The position numbers and the translations under genes are program-made. Below the pieces are notes generated by a model. The model worked only from the letters and a program-made list of their open reading frames with translations. It made no database searches and had not been told where the DNA came from. From Sphingopyxis sp. YF1 (GTDB taxonomy: Bacteria; Pseudomonadota; Alphaproteobacteria; Sphingomonadales; Sphingomonadaceae): DNA of 64,000 bases. This document shows, piece after piece, positions 27,383 through 34,303 of this stretch. How positions within the stretch are numbered: the stretch's first letter is position 1; every line of letters starts with the position of its first letter. The stretch spans positions 248,001 through 312,000 of the forward strand of contig NZ_CP033204.1 in assembly GCF_022701295.1 (NCBI RefSeq). Direction: 5' to 3'.

Positions 27383-29202
27383 GGCTTCGGTGCGGCCGGG
27401 TCGGTGGGGATGTCGAGAAACTGGATCGCGATACGTAGCGCCGCATCGCGGTTCGTACCGGTGCGGCGCGTGTCGGCGAGGCGGGCGCGGAGTGCCTCCA
27501 TGTCGATGTATCGTGCGCGCGTCGGCGGCGTTGGCGCCGCGTCGAGGCGGTCGGCGATGCGCGCGATCGCTTCGCCCATCGCCTTTTCGATCCATGCGAC
27601 GCGCAGCGGCTCCTTCTTGCTGTTGTTGAGGCGAACGAGGTCGGGGAGAAGCCCTTCGCTGGCTTGGCGGATCAGCCACCGCCGCATCGGACCGCGGCGG
27701 AACATGCGCGGGGGAAGCGTGTAGAGAAATTCGAGCAGGCGGCGGTCGAGCAGCGGGAAGCGATAGTCGATGCCATGTGCTGCACCGCTGATCGCCCAGT
27801 CTTCAAGCCGTGCCGTGGTTGAGCTGTAGCGGAGCAGATCATGCTGCGTCCGGCGCACCCCGAATTCGCGCAGGCGCGGGATGGGAAGCAACCGGGTCTG
27901 GCGCAGGAAGCCCCGATCAATGAGACTCTTGCCCGCCCGCGCGCGCCAGCGCAGCGGCAATTCTGGCCGGAATTCGCGAATCAAACGGCGGCCGGCGTGA
28001 TAGATGGTCCGCAGCCCGGCCTTGATCCCCGGCGCGCCGCGGTCGCGGTAAAGCGTGCGCCAGCGGCCGGTCGCGAAAAGCCATGGATGATAGCCGCGGC
28101 CGTTGAAGGATGCGCCTTCGTCACCTCCCCAGCCCGACAGGATGACCTCTGTGCCCTGCGCTGCCGCATCGCGCTGGATAGCACCCTCGTGCAGCAGATT
28201 GCGGATGTCCGGACCGCGCGTCCAGTCCTGCGCGAAGAGGGCCGCGATTTCCTCGATGGACAGCGCGGGCGCGTGGAGTTCGAGCCCGAGACGCTCGCGA
28301 ATCGATTCGCTCCAGCCCGGCTCGGTGTCGGGAACCGCGTCGGGGTCAACGAGATGCCAACTGTAACCGCGCGGATCGGCAAGTCCGCGCGCGCGCAGTT
28401 CGGGAACCGCTAGCGCCGCAATGAGCGAGGAATCGAGGCCGCCACTGAGATGGACGGCAAAGCTGGTTGCGCCGGCCATACGGTCGGTCACCGCCTGGGT
28501 AACCAACATGCGGTAGCGCGCGATGGTTTCGGCATCGCCGGCGGTGTTGTCGACCGCAATGCTTTCGGGCCCCCACCAGCGGTCAATCCGCGCGTGACCG
28601 TTCGAAACATGAAGGTAATGACCGGGCTCGAGGCGGCGCATGGCACGGATGAAGCTGCGGCCGAGCGGTTCGAAGGTGCGATGGATCAAGGTTGATGCTA
28701 CGAATTCTTCATCGAAATCGAGGGGAATGTCGGGAAGCGCCAGCAACGCCGCTGGGTCGCTCGCGAAGGCGAGACGGTCGTCGGCGAGGGCGTAGAAGAA
28801 AGGGCGCGCGCCGACATGGTCGCGCGCTGCGAAGCCGTCACCGCTGTGCAGGTCGTGCAGTGCGAAGGCGTAGTCACCGTAGAGATGCAAGGGGCAGTCG
28901 ACGCCCCAACGGCGCCATGCGGCAGCGATGAGTGCGGTCGCGGGTGCGCCGACGTCCGGTGCGTCTTCGGCGAGCGCGGCGCGCAATTCGGCTTGGCCAT
29001 CAATGCGCGCGTCGGCCACGAGAATCAGTCTGTCGTCGACATGGAGCGCGCCGCGCGATGTGATCGACCCCGTCGTCGCCAGTGCTGCGAAGCGTGCTTC
29101 GCCGCCAGTCAGGATCGCGGCGTCAGCGCTGAGCGCTTCGGCGATGAAATTCTCGCCCGCTCGGATTCCGCGCCGGTCAATGATGCCGCAAAACCGATGC
29201 AT
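27379..29202 (-). CDS. Lasso peptide macrolactam synthetase (C protein, asparagine synthetase-like)
   Basis: A 607-residue asparagine-synthetase homologue. An N-terminal glutaminase-like domain (HRFCGIIDRRG...ILVADARIDGQAEL) lacks a catalytic Cys at position 2, as is usual for lasso cyclases. The C-terminal domain has the ATP pyrophosphatase motif HLSGGLDSSL (253-259) and VILSGWGGDEGASFNGRGYH. In lasso pathways this enzyme adenylates the ring Asp/Glu side chain and closes the isopeptide bond to the core N-terminus. Context confirms the role: precursor and B1 lie upstream, B2 and exporter on the divergent arm. I chose the ATG at 29202 because it starts the glutaminase fold; a TTG at 29319 would add 39 residues. 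Confidence 0.9.
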   Translation of the reverse strand: MHRFCGIIDRRGIRAGENFIAEALSADAAILTGGEARFAALATTGSITSRGALHVDDRLILVADARIDGQAELRAALAEDAPDVGAPATALIAAAWRRWGVDCPLHLYGDYAFALHDLHSGDGFAARDHVGARPFFYALADDRLAFASDPAALLALPDIPLDFDEEFVASTLIHRTFEPLGRSFIRAMRRLEPGHYLHVSNGHARIDRWWGPESIAVDNTAGDAETIARYRMLVTQAVTDRMAGATSFAVHLSGGLDSSLIAALAVPELRARGLADPRGYSWHLVDPDAVPDTEPGWSESIRERLGLELHAPALSIEEIAALFAQDWTRGPDIRNLLHEGAIQRDAAAQGTEVILSGWGGDEGASFNGRGYHPWLFATGRWRTLYRDRGAPGIKAGLRTIYHAGRRLIREFRPELPLRWRARAGKSLIDRGFLRQTRLLPIPRLREFGVRRTQHDLLRYSSTTARLEDWAISGAAHGIDYRFPLLDRRLLEFLYTLPPRMFRRGPMRRWLIRQASEGLLPDLVRLNNSKKEPLRVAWIEKAMGEAIARIADRLDAAPTPPTRARYIDMEALRARLADTRRTGTNRDAALRIAIQFLDIPTDPAAPKP

Positions 29203-29357
29203 CGCCGAGATTGCTTCCGTCCTGAAAATGGCGCACGATTCGATGCGCGCGGCGCGCGAGCCATCAGTCCCGATCCCGGTGTTGTATCCGGTCCGTTGCC
29301 GCCATTCGAAACTCGCCAAATATCACATTTTGACAACGAACATCGTTCGCTGTCGAA

Positions 29358-29396
29358 GCGATACTGCGCGAGGCGACGAAGTGAAAGCAGTATCGC
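29358..29396 (-). promoter_or_regulatory. Perfect stem-loop between lasso precursor and cyclase
   Basis: GCGATACTGC (29358-29367) and GCAGTATCGC (29387-29396) are exact complements around a 19-base loop. The hairpin lies in the 245-base gap after the precursor stop and before the cyclase start. No U-tract follows, so it is more likely an RNA stabiliser or partial attenuator than a full terminator. Such a hairpin raises precursor mRNA relative to enzyme mRNA in other lasso operons. Confidence 0.65.
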
Positions 29397-29447
29397 GCGC
29401 GGTCTTCGCCGGATTCATTCCAGCAGTTTCCGCAGTCGGGACGGCAA

Positions 29448-29588
29448 TCAGGAAGGGTCGTAGAAGGCGTCGTCCTGGTCGTTCTGACCGAAGGCACCGC
29501 CGCGGGTGCGCGCCGCCGGAACGACAGAGCGCAGTTCGGGCTTTTTCCATTCCTTGCGCGGCACTTGCTTGTTCACGGTCTTGGTCAT
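29448..29588 (-). CDS. Lasso peptide precursor (A)
   Basis: A 46-residue peptide gene, too short for a usual ORF cutoff. The leader contains WKKPEL (W14-P17-L19), which matches the YxxPxL recognition motif bound by B1 proteins with Trp in place of Tyr, and a Thr at the penultimate leader position (T28). The predicted core is GGAFGQNDQDDAFYDPS (30-46). Gly1 can be cyclised to Asp8, the only acidic residue at ring positions 7-9, leaving a nine-residue tail with one Tyr and a C-terminal Ser. The ATG is preceded by GGGGGT nine bases upstream. An in-frame ATG at 29624 would lengthen the leader by 12 residues. It lies between B1 and C on the same strand. Leader, ring residue and context agree; the product itself is inferred. 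Confidence 0.9.
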   Translation of the reverse strand: MTKTVNKQVPRKEWKKPELRSVVPAARTRGGAFGQNDQDDAFYDPS

Positions 29589-29662
29589 GTCCCACTTACC
29601 CCCAATTTTGCGTGATCCGTCCATTCGCGACGATCGCCGGAGACCGTGCGAAAAACGCCGGG

Positions 29663-29691
29663 ATGATGGGGCATAAAGTCCGTCCAGTCAA
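29663..29691 (-). promoter_or_regulatory. Candidate promoter of the lasso precursor
   Basis: On the minus strand TTGACT (29691-29686) is followed after 17 bases by CATCAT (29668-29663). The -35 box is close to consensus; the -10 is weak (four of six). It lies 75-103 bases upstream of the precursor start, in the gap after B1. An internal promoter here would let precursor be made in excess of B1 and the tailoring genes. Confidence 0.4.
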
Positions 29692-29718
29692 GGCGCCGGG
29701 CGGTTCGTTTCACGGCCC

Positions 29719-30003
29719 TTATTGAAGCGTAACCAGTCCCTTGTCCGCGAGTTCGGCAATGAACGTCCCCGTTTCATCGCGACAGGCGTTTGAATCGACC
29801 GAGTATTCGGCGAGCAGCGCTTCGCATATCTGGTCGAGCGTGGCCGGCGATTCGAGCAGGGCCCAGATCCGGCCGCCCACCGAATCGATGTCGAAATAAT
29901 TGCCGCTATCGATGTCCATCATCATCAGCCCGTCGTCGAAATCGTTGAACAGGACCGACGGATTGCGTGTGATCAAAGTATTGCCAGCGATTGCGGCCAT
30001 CAT
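29719..30003 (-). CDS. Lasso peptide B1 protein (PqqD-like RiPP recognition element)
   Basis: A 94-residue PqqD-family protein. The core LFNDFDDGLMMMDIDSGNYFDIDSVGGRIWALLESP (in outline: MDIDSGNYFDID is the typical PqqD turn) and the helical LDQICEALLAEYSVD segment form a RiPP recognition element. This element binds the precursor leader and delivers it to the B2 peptidase. A GGGGGTAAG ribosome site resembling the precursor's precedes two adjacent ATGs; the first is used here. It lies 130 bases upstream of the precursor gene and downstream of the sulfotransferase and kinase. B1 and B2 are separate proteins and lie on opposite arms of this cluster. Confidence 0.9.
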   Translation of the reverse strand: MMAAIAGNTLITRNPSVLFNDFDDGLMMMDIDSGNYFDIDSVGGRIWALLESPATLDQICEALLAEYSVDSNACRDETGTFIAELADKGLVTLQ

Positions 30004-30055
30004 TCTTACCCCCAATGATATCCTTCGCCGCGATAGCGAGGCGGGCTGCGGTGCG

Positions 30056-30910
30056 TCAAGCGAACAGGTCGGGAAGATAATCGAGGCGGCGCATCTGTTC
30101 GCGATGATCGGCGACGATGCGTTCAATCTGTGCCGACGTCAGCGCTTCGGCTCCTTCGCCGGCGCGGCCGCTGCGAAAGAAGGCAGGCATGTTGGCGGGC
30201 TTCTCGGCAAACCCCTCGGAAGCTTCGCGCGCCTGTAGCGCCGCGATGCTGCTCGCCGCCGCTGCAGCGGCGATCGCGGCGGGCGACGCGTCGATCCCCG
30301 CCGCCGTCGCGACGCGCGTCAACGCCGCCGCGGGATCGGCGAGCATGTCCTCGTAGCGCAGCAGGCATAGCGGAATTGCGTCCTGAGCGGTCCAGCTTGC
30401 GACATGGTCGTTCCAGCGACCGAGATGGACGGGCAGGAAGTCGCTGATCCGGTCGGGCCACGCGTTGAGCATCGCACCCGGGTCGGACATGCGCGCGATC
30501 GTCGCATCGATATCCTTCTGGCCGTGGTGCGCAAAGGACAGCGCGACGTCGAGCGGGTTGCGGACGATATACACGACGGCACGGCTGGTATCGGTCGGGA
30601 AGAGCGCGGTGCCGTCGGGGGCCAGCGCATATTGGTCGTGCGTCTTGATGAAGAAGGGCGCGCGGGCTTCTGCAGCGATCTGGCGGTGGAGCATGGCGCG
30701 ATACCGAATGAGTTCGGCGGTCGTCATTTCGGCCGAAGCAATGCCGCAGGCGTCGTCGAGCGTGTGGCGATCGCCCCCCTCGATCCCGCCGTCGAGCGCG
30801 TTGAGGCTGAAATTCTCGCCGGGCGTATGGAGCAGGTGGGTAAGCATCACGCGCAACCAAGTGTTCCCAGATTTGGGGTAGGATGCGAGCCAGACGATGC
30901 TTCCGGTCAT
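30056..30910 (-). CDS. Sulfotransferase family 1 protein in the lasso operon
   Basis: A 284-residue PAPS sulfotransferase. The 5'-phosphosulfate loop is WLASYPKSGNTWLRVML (YPKSGNTW 11-18), the 3'-phosphate site is YIVRNPLDVALSFAHHG, and FFIKTHDQY carries a possible catalytic His. The C-terminal FFRSGRAGE corresponds to the G-x-x-G segment that closes over PAPS. These signatures are complete, so the enzyme is probably active. It lies 3 bases after the kinase gene and 52 bases before B1, inside the lasso operon proper. Tyr43 or Ser46 of the precursor are candidate acceptors by inference only. Confidence 0.9.
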   Translation of the reverse strand: MTGSIVWLASYPKSGNTWLRVMLTHLLHTPGENFSLNALDGGIEGGDRHTLDDACGIASAEMTTAELIRYRAMLHRQIAAEARAPFFIKTHDQYALAPDGTALFPTDTSRAVVYIVRNPLDVALSFAHHGQKDIDATIARMSDPGAMLNAWPDRISDFLPVHLGRWNDHVASWTAQDAIPLCLLRYEDMLADPAAALTRVATAAGIDASPAAIAAAAAASSIAALQAREASEGFAEKPANMPAFFRSGRAGEGAEALTSAQIERIVADHREQMRRLDYLPDLFA

Positions 30911-30913
30911 CGG

Positions 30914-31843
30914 TCAGCCGGCGCGCGTGAGCTCGGCGCCGAGCGCGAAATGGTCGATTACCGCGCCCGCCATGGCGGCGGGCGTCGTGCCGAGCCCGGG
31001 GCGGCCGATCGCGACCATCTCGATCGATTGCGCGAGGCGGACCACTGCGTCGAACGCCCATGGCTGGAGACCGAGTCCGCGCAGGAAATTCTTGCGATGG
31101 ACATAGCGGGCGAGCGCCTCGACCCGGTTTGCCATCGGCACGTCGCGCCGCGTAATCGCGCTGCCATTATGCCCCTGGAGCAGCACCACGCCGCGGATCG
31201 GCATCGGTGCGGCGCGAAAGCGCGGGACGGCGACATAATATTTTTCCATGTCCTCGCGGACGCGGACCCTGGCGTCGTCGTCGCGGCCGAGCAGCGAGAG
31301 GCTGTCGCGCCAGAGCCGCATCGCGGGGAAGGCGGGGATGGCGGTCGCGCCCGCGGTGTCGACGGTCACCCCGGTGACATCGTCGGCGAGCATCGTGCAA
31401 CCCGCGGCGACCAGCCCGCCGAGCGTCGTCGACTTGCCCGCGCCCGAACGGCCGATGACGAGGATCGCGCCGCGGTCGCTGGCGATCGAACAACTGTGTA
31501 CCGGCAGGATGTGCCGCTGCATCAGAAGCGCCGAAATGCCGGTGCCGAGCAGGATCGAGACGAGCGCGGCATCGGTCGCGCCGGCTTCGCGATCGACGAG
31601 GATCGTCGTGCCGCCCGACACGAGCAGGCGGCAGATGCCGAAGGCGTGGAAAAGGAGTTCGCCGGGTTCGGCGCGCCAGTTGCGGAAATGCATCGCGTCG
31701 GCAAGCCGGTCGTCGGCGATGGAGGCAAGACGGATGTCGACGTCGGCGGGTGCGGCGGGATCGCCGGGCAGCAGATGCGGCAGCGCGAGATCGGAGCGCA
31801 GGGCAAGGCCGTAGTGGCTGTAGAAGAAGGGTGCGGCGCTCAT
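30914..31843 (-). CDS. HPr-kinase-like lasso peptide tailoring kinase
   Basis: A 309-residue protein with an HprK/P-like C-terminal fold: LPVHSCSIAS (H116), ILVIGRSGAGKSTTLGGL (Walker A, 131-139) and CTMLADDVTGV with acidic pair D154-D155. The N-terminal ~100 residues are a variable domain typical of this branch. In paeninodin-type lasso clusters such kinases phosphorylate the hydroxyl of a C-terminal Ser of the precursor. The precursor here ends in Ser, so the same reaction is likely. It overlaps the hydroxylase gene by 4 bases upstream and is followed by the sulfotransferase after 3 bases. Confidence 0.88.
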   Translation of the reverse strand: MSAAPFFYSHYGLALRSDLALPHLLPGDPAAPADVDIRLASIADDRLADAMHFRNWRAEPGELLFHAFGICRLLVSGGTTILVDREAGATDAALVSILLGTGISALLMQRHILPVHSCSIASDRGAILVIGRSGAGKSTTLGGLVAAGCTMLADDVTGVTVDTAGATAIPAFPAMRLWRDSLSLLGRDDDARVRVREDMEKYYVAVPRFRAAPMPIRGVVLLQGHNGSAITRRDVPMANRVEALARYVHRKNFLRGLGLQPWAFDAVVRLAQSIEMVAIGRPGLGTTPAAMAGAVIDHFALGAELTRAG

Positions 31844-32433
31844 GTCGCGGGGGCCGCGCCGGGGGCGTCCCGGGTCGCGGCGCGATCGAAGACTTCGAAG
31901 ATGAAATGGATGCGGTCGGCGTCGCCTTCGTTCACCCCGCCGTGCGGCGCGATATTATTGACTTCCCATGCATGACCCGAGGCGAGGTGATGGCGATTGG
32001 GTCCGCAGAGGAAGAAAGCGCCGGGGTTGGTGACGAGCGGCACATGGATCTTGTGCGTGCGTAGATTCGATCCGGCGCCGTCGCGGTGAAGATCAATGAT
32101 TTGCCCTGCTTCGAGCCGCGCGAGCATCGCTTTCGGGAAGGCGGGATCGACAAAGCCATAGGGGGCGACCGCAGCATCCATCACCGGTTGCAGCAACGGG
32201 CGCCAGACGTGCCAGGCGGGGTTGTCGTAGCTGTCCTCGGGGTCGCGGTTGCCCGGGGTGAAGCGGAAGACGATGTGGCGCGTGTGGTGGAAGACCTCGA
32301 AATCATTTTCCTTGAGGGCATCCTCGCCCGCCCAGGCGCGCTCACCGACCGCGACCACGCGGTCGCGGAGCGCCGACGCATCGACCGGCCCGAGGTCGCG
32401 CACGGTCGTAGGTTTGGTGACGATGACGGCCAT
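31840..32433 (-). CDS. Aspartyl/asparaginyl beta-hydroxylase-like Fe(II)/2OG oxygenase
   Basis: A 197-residue protein with the double-stranded beta-helix of aspartyl/asparaginyl hydroxylases. IIDLHRDGAGSNLRTHKIHVP carries the first metal His (H116), and EVNNIAPHGGVNEGDADRIHFIFE (in outline) carries the second (H164) and the 2-oxoglutarate Arg (R174). It is first in the minus-strand lasso operon, overlapping the kinase gene by 4 bases. The core has one Asn and four Asp outside any ring-bond residue, so peptide Asp/Asn hydroxylation is a reasonable inference; other lasso pathways are known to use such hydroxylases. Confidence 0.85.
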   Translation of the reverse strand: MAVIVTKPTTVRDLGPVDASALRDRVVAVGERAWAGEDALKENDFEVFHHTRHIVFRFTPGNRDPEDSYDNPAWHVWRPLLQPVMDAAVAPYGFVDPAFPKAMLARLEAGQIIDLHRDGAGSNLRTHKIHVPLVTNPGAFFLCGPNRHHLASGHAWEVNNIAPHGGVNEGDADRIHFIFEVFDRAATRDAPGAAPAT

Positions 32434-32584
32434 GATGTGCTTGGTTCCCCCGAACGGCTGATTCCTATTGGCGGCTGCACGCGCGGGCGGCAAGCGCGAA
32501 GTGCCGGGCTAGCCGTGCGCATTGAACCCGCCGCCGCGGCTGGCTAAAGGTCGCGCGGGGTGTATCGGTTGAGGGGAGTGCCGG
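32434..32584. promoter_or_regulatory. Divergent promoter region of the lasso cluster
   Basis: The 151-base gap separates the two arms. Plus strand: TTGAAC (32522-32527), 17 bases, TAAAGG (32545-32550), 35 bases before the JmjC start. Minus strand: TTGCCG, 17 bases, CAATAG is a weaker candidate for the hydroxylase-kinase arm. Both rest on spacing and consensus only; no repressor site is obvious. Confidence 0.5.
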
Positions 32585-33814
32585 ATGGCGGACGAAGAGC
32601 ACGCGCGGAAGGGTCCCGGCGACGCGGTGCCGTCGCTCGCCGACCTCGTCGCGCCGCTCGACGCTGGCACCTTTCTGGACGAATATTGGAACCGTGGCTT
32701 TCGCGCCTGGCCCGGCCGGCCGGAACAATTCGCGGGCCTGATCGGCTGGGACGAGATCAACCATGTGCTGACGACGCAGCGGCTCGAACCGCCGCGCATC
32801 CAGCTCGTTCGCGGCGGCAAGAAGGTCGAGGCTGGGGCGTTCGTGCATGCGACGGGGAGCAACCGACGGCTCGACGCGGGGGCGGTGACGGCGCAACTGG
32901 CGCAGGGCGCCACGCTGGTGCTGAGCTTCGTCGACGAGATGATTGCACGGGTAGGCGATCTGGCCGACGGGATCGGCCGCGACCTCGGCGTGCGTTGCAA
33001 CGTCAACCTCTATGCCGGATGGCGCGCCGACCACGGGTTCGACCTGCACTGGGACCATCACGACGTGTTCATCCTGCAGGTTGCGGGCCGCAAGCACTGG
33101 CGCGTCCAGCGGCCGACGCGCGACAGGCCCGCGCGCGGCGAGACGGTGCCCCCGCCGGCGGCGGACGATGTTCCGGTCCATGACGAAATCCTCGAGGAAG
33201 GCGGCCTCCTCTATATCCCGCGCGGCTGGTGGCACGTCGCGACCCCGGTCGAGGAACCGAGCCTGCACCTGACGCTGGCGCTGACGCCGCCGACGGGGCA
33301 GGATTATCTGCGCTGGCTGACGGGCAAGGCGGCAAGCCTGCCGCTGTTTCGCGCCGACTGGCCGGTGGCGGGCGGGGCGAGTGCGACCGACGCGCACTGG
33401 CGCGCGCTGGGCGCGGCGCTGGCCGATTTGCACGCGGCCTGTCCCCCGGAGCAATTCCTTGCCGAGCAGGAAGCGTCGCGCGCCGCGCGACCGGTGTTCA
33501 CCCTGCCCGATTTCGCGGCGGGGCGGATGGTGCGGCTGTCGGACGGCAGCCGCCTGCGGCTCGCGAGCGCGCGGGCGCTGGTGCCTGAACACGACGCGGT
33601 GAGCAGCGAGAGCGGGATTGAGGCGAACGGCCGTTTCTTTGCCTGCGGCGCCGAGGCGGGCGCCGTGCTCGGCCGGTTGACGAGCGCCGGCGATACGCCG
33701 TTCGCGGCGCTGGCCGAGGGGCTCGACCCGGCCGTGCGCGCCGAGGTCGAGCAATTGCTGATCCGGCTGGTCGCGGCGGGCGCGGTTTTCGTCGACCTCG
33801 GCTCGCCGCCATGA
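32585..33814 (+). CDS. JmjC-domain Fe(II)/2OG oxygenase (RoxA-like)
   Basis: A 409-residue oxygenase. The cupin core reads NLYAGWRADHGFDLHWDHHDVFILQVAGRKHW (in outline), with metal ligands H155 and D157 (HWD), and LLYIPRGWWHVATP supplies the distal His (H217). This matches JmjC ribosomal-oxygenase-like proteins, which hydroxylate side chains in proteins. The remaining ~190 residues form a winged-helix-like C-terminal region (ALAEGLDPAVRAEVEQLLIRLVAAGAVF in part). It opens the plus-strand arm, and its stop overlaps the B2 start by 4 bases, so it is co-translated with the leader peptidase. A peptide substrate is likely by context, but unproven. Confidence 0.85.
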   Translation: MADEEHARKGPGDAVPSLADLVAPLDAGTFLDEYWNRGFRAWPGRPEQFAGLIGWDEINHVLTTQRLEPPRIQLVRGGKKVEAGAFVHATGSNRRLDAGAVTAQLAQGATLVLSFVDEMIARVGDLADGIGRDLGVRCNVNLYAGWRADHGFDLHWDHHDVFILQVAGRKHWRVQRPTRDRPARGETVPPPAADDVPVHDEILEEGGLLYIPRGWWHVATPVEEPSLHLTLALTPPTGQDYLRWLTGKAASLPLFRADWPVAGGASATDAHWRALGAALADLHAACPPEQFLAEQEASRAARPVFTLPDFAAGRMVRLSDGSRLRLASARALVPEHDAVSSESGIEANGRFFACGAEAGAVLGRLTSAGDTPFAALAEGLDPAVRAEVEQLLIRLVAAGAVFVDLGSPP

Positions 33815-34296
33815 GCCGCCTTGGCCTGGCCCGGCGCAAGCTGGCGAGCGCGTGGCGGCTCGGCGGACCGCGCGTACTGCTGGTCGCCGAAGCGGGGGTG
33901 CTGTTGCTGGCGGCGCGGATCGCGGTGGCGATGCTGCCCTTTCGCCGCGTCGCGCGCTGGCTGGGACAGCCCGTCGCACCGTCGGCGCTGCCGCCGGTGC
34001 CGTCACGTTCGGGCCCGGACGACGCCGCGACGCGGGTCGGCTGGGCGGTGCGCTTCGCCGCCGGACGCTTGCCGGTCGAGGCGGTATGCCTGCCGCAAGC
34101 GATGGCGGCGCGCGCGATGCTGCGACGGCGGGGCATCGCGTCGACGGTGCATCTGGGCGTGATGCGCGACCATGGGGCCGCGCTGGCGATCGATCCCGAC
34201 GCGCCGCCGGCGCATGCGTGGCTCGATGCGTCGGGGCAGCGGATCACCGGCTATCCGGTCGACCCCGCGCTGGTCGAGGTGGCGGCTTTTGTCTGA
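33811..34296 (+). CDS. Lasso peptide B2 leader peptidase (transglutaminase-like)
   Basis: A 161-residue protein of the lasso B2 (transglutaminase core 3) family. The catalytic triad is visible: Cys93 in EAVCLPQAMAARAML, His135 in PPAHAWLDASG and Asp139 in the same motif. Together with B1 it cuts the leader from the core before cyclisation. An N-terminal hydrophobic stretch (VLLVAEAGVLLLAARIAVAML) may keep it near the membrane. It overlaps the JmjC gene by 4 bases and is directly followed by the exporter gene. Confidence 0.92.
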   Translation: MSRLGLARRKLASAWRLGGPRVLLVAEAGVLLLAARIAVAMLPFRRVARWLGQPVAPSALPPVPSRSGPDDAATRVGWAVRFAAGRLPVEAVCLPQAMAARAMLRRRGIASTVHLGVMRDHGAALAIDPDAPPAHAWLDASGQRITGYPVDPALVEVAAFV

Positions 34297-34303
34297 CCCG
34301 GCG

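Noticed and set aside
29588..29675. A 29-codon ORF just upstream of the lasso precursor, considered as a second precursor
   Set aside because: It has no leader motif, no Gly/Ala core start and no acidic ring residue, and it is out of frame with the precursor; it is probably chance.
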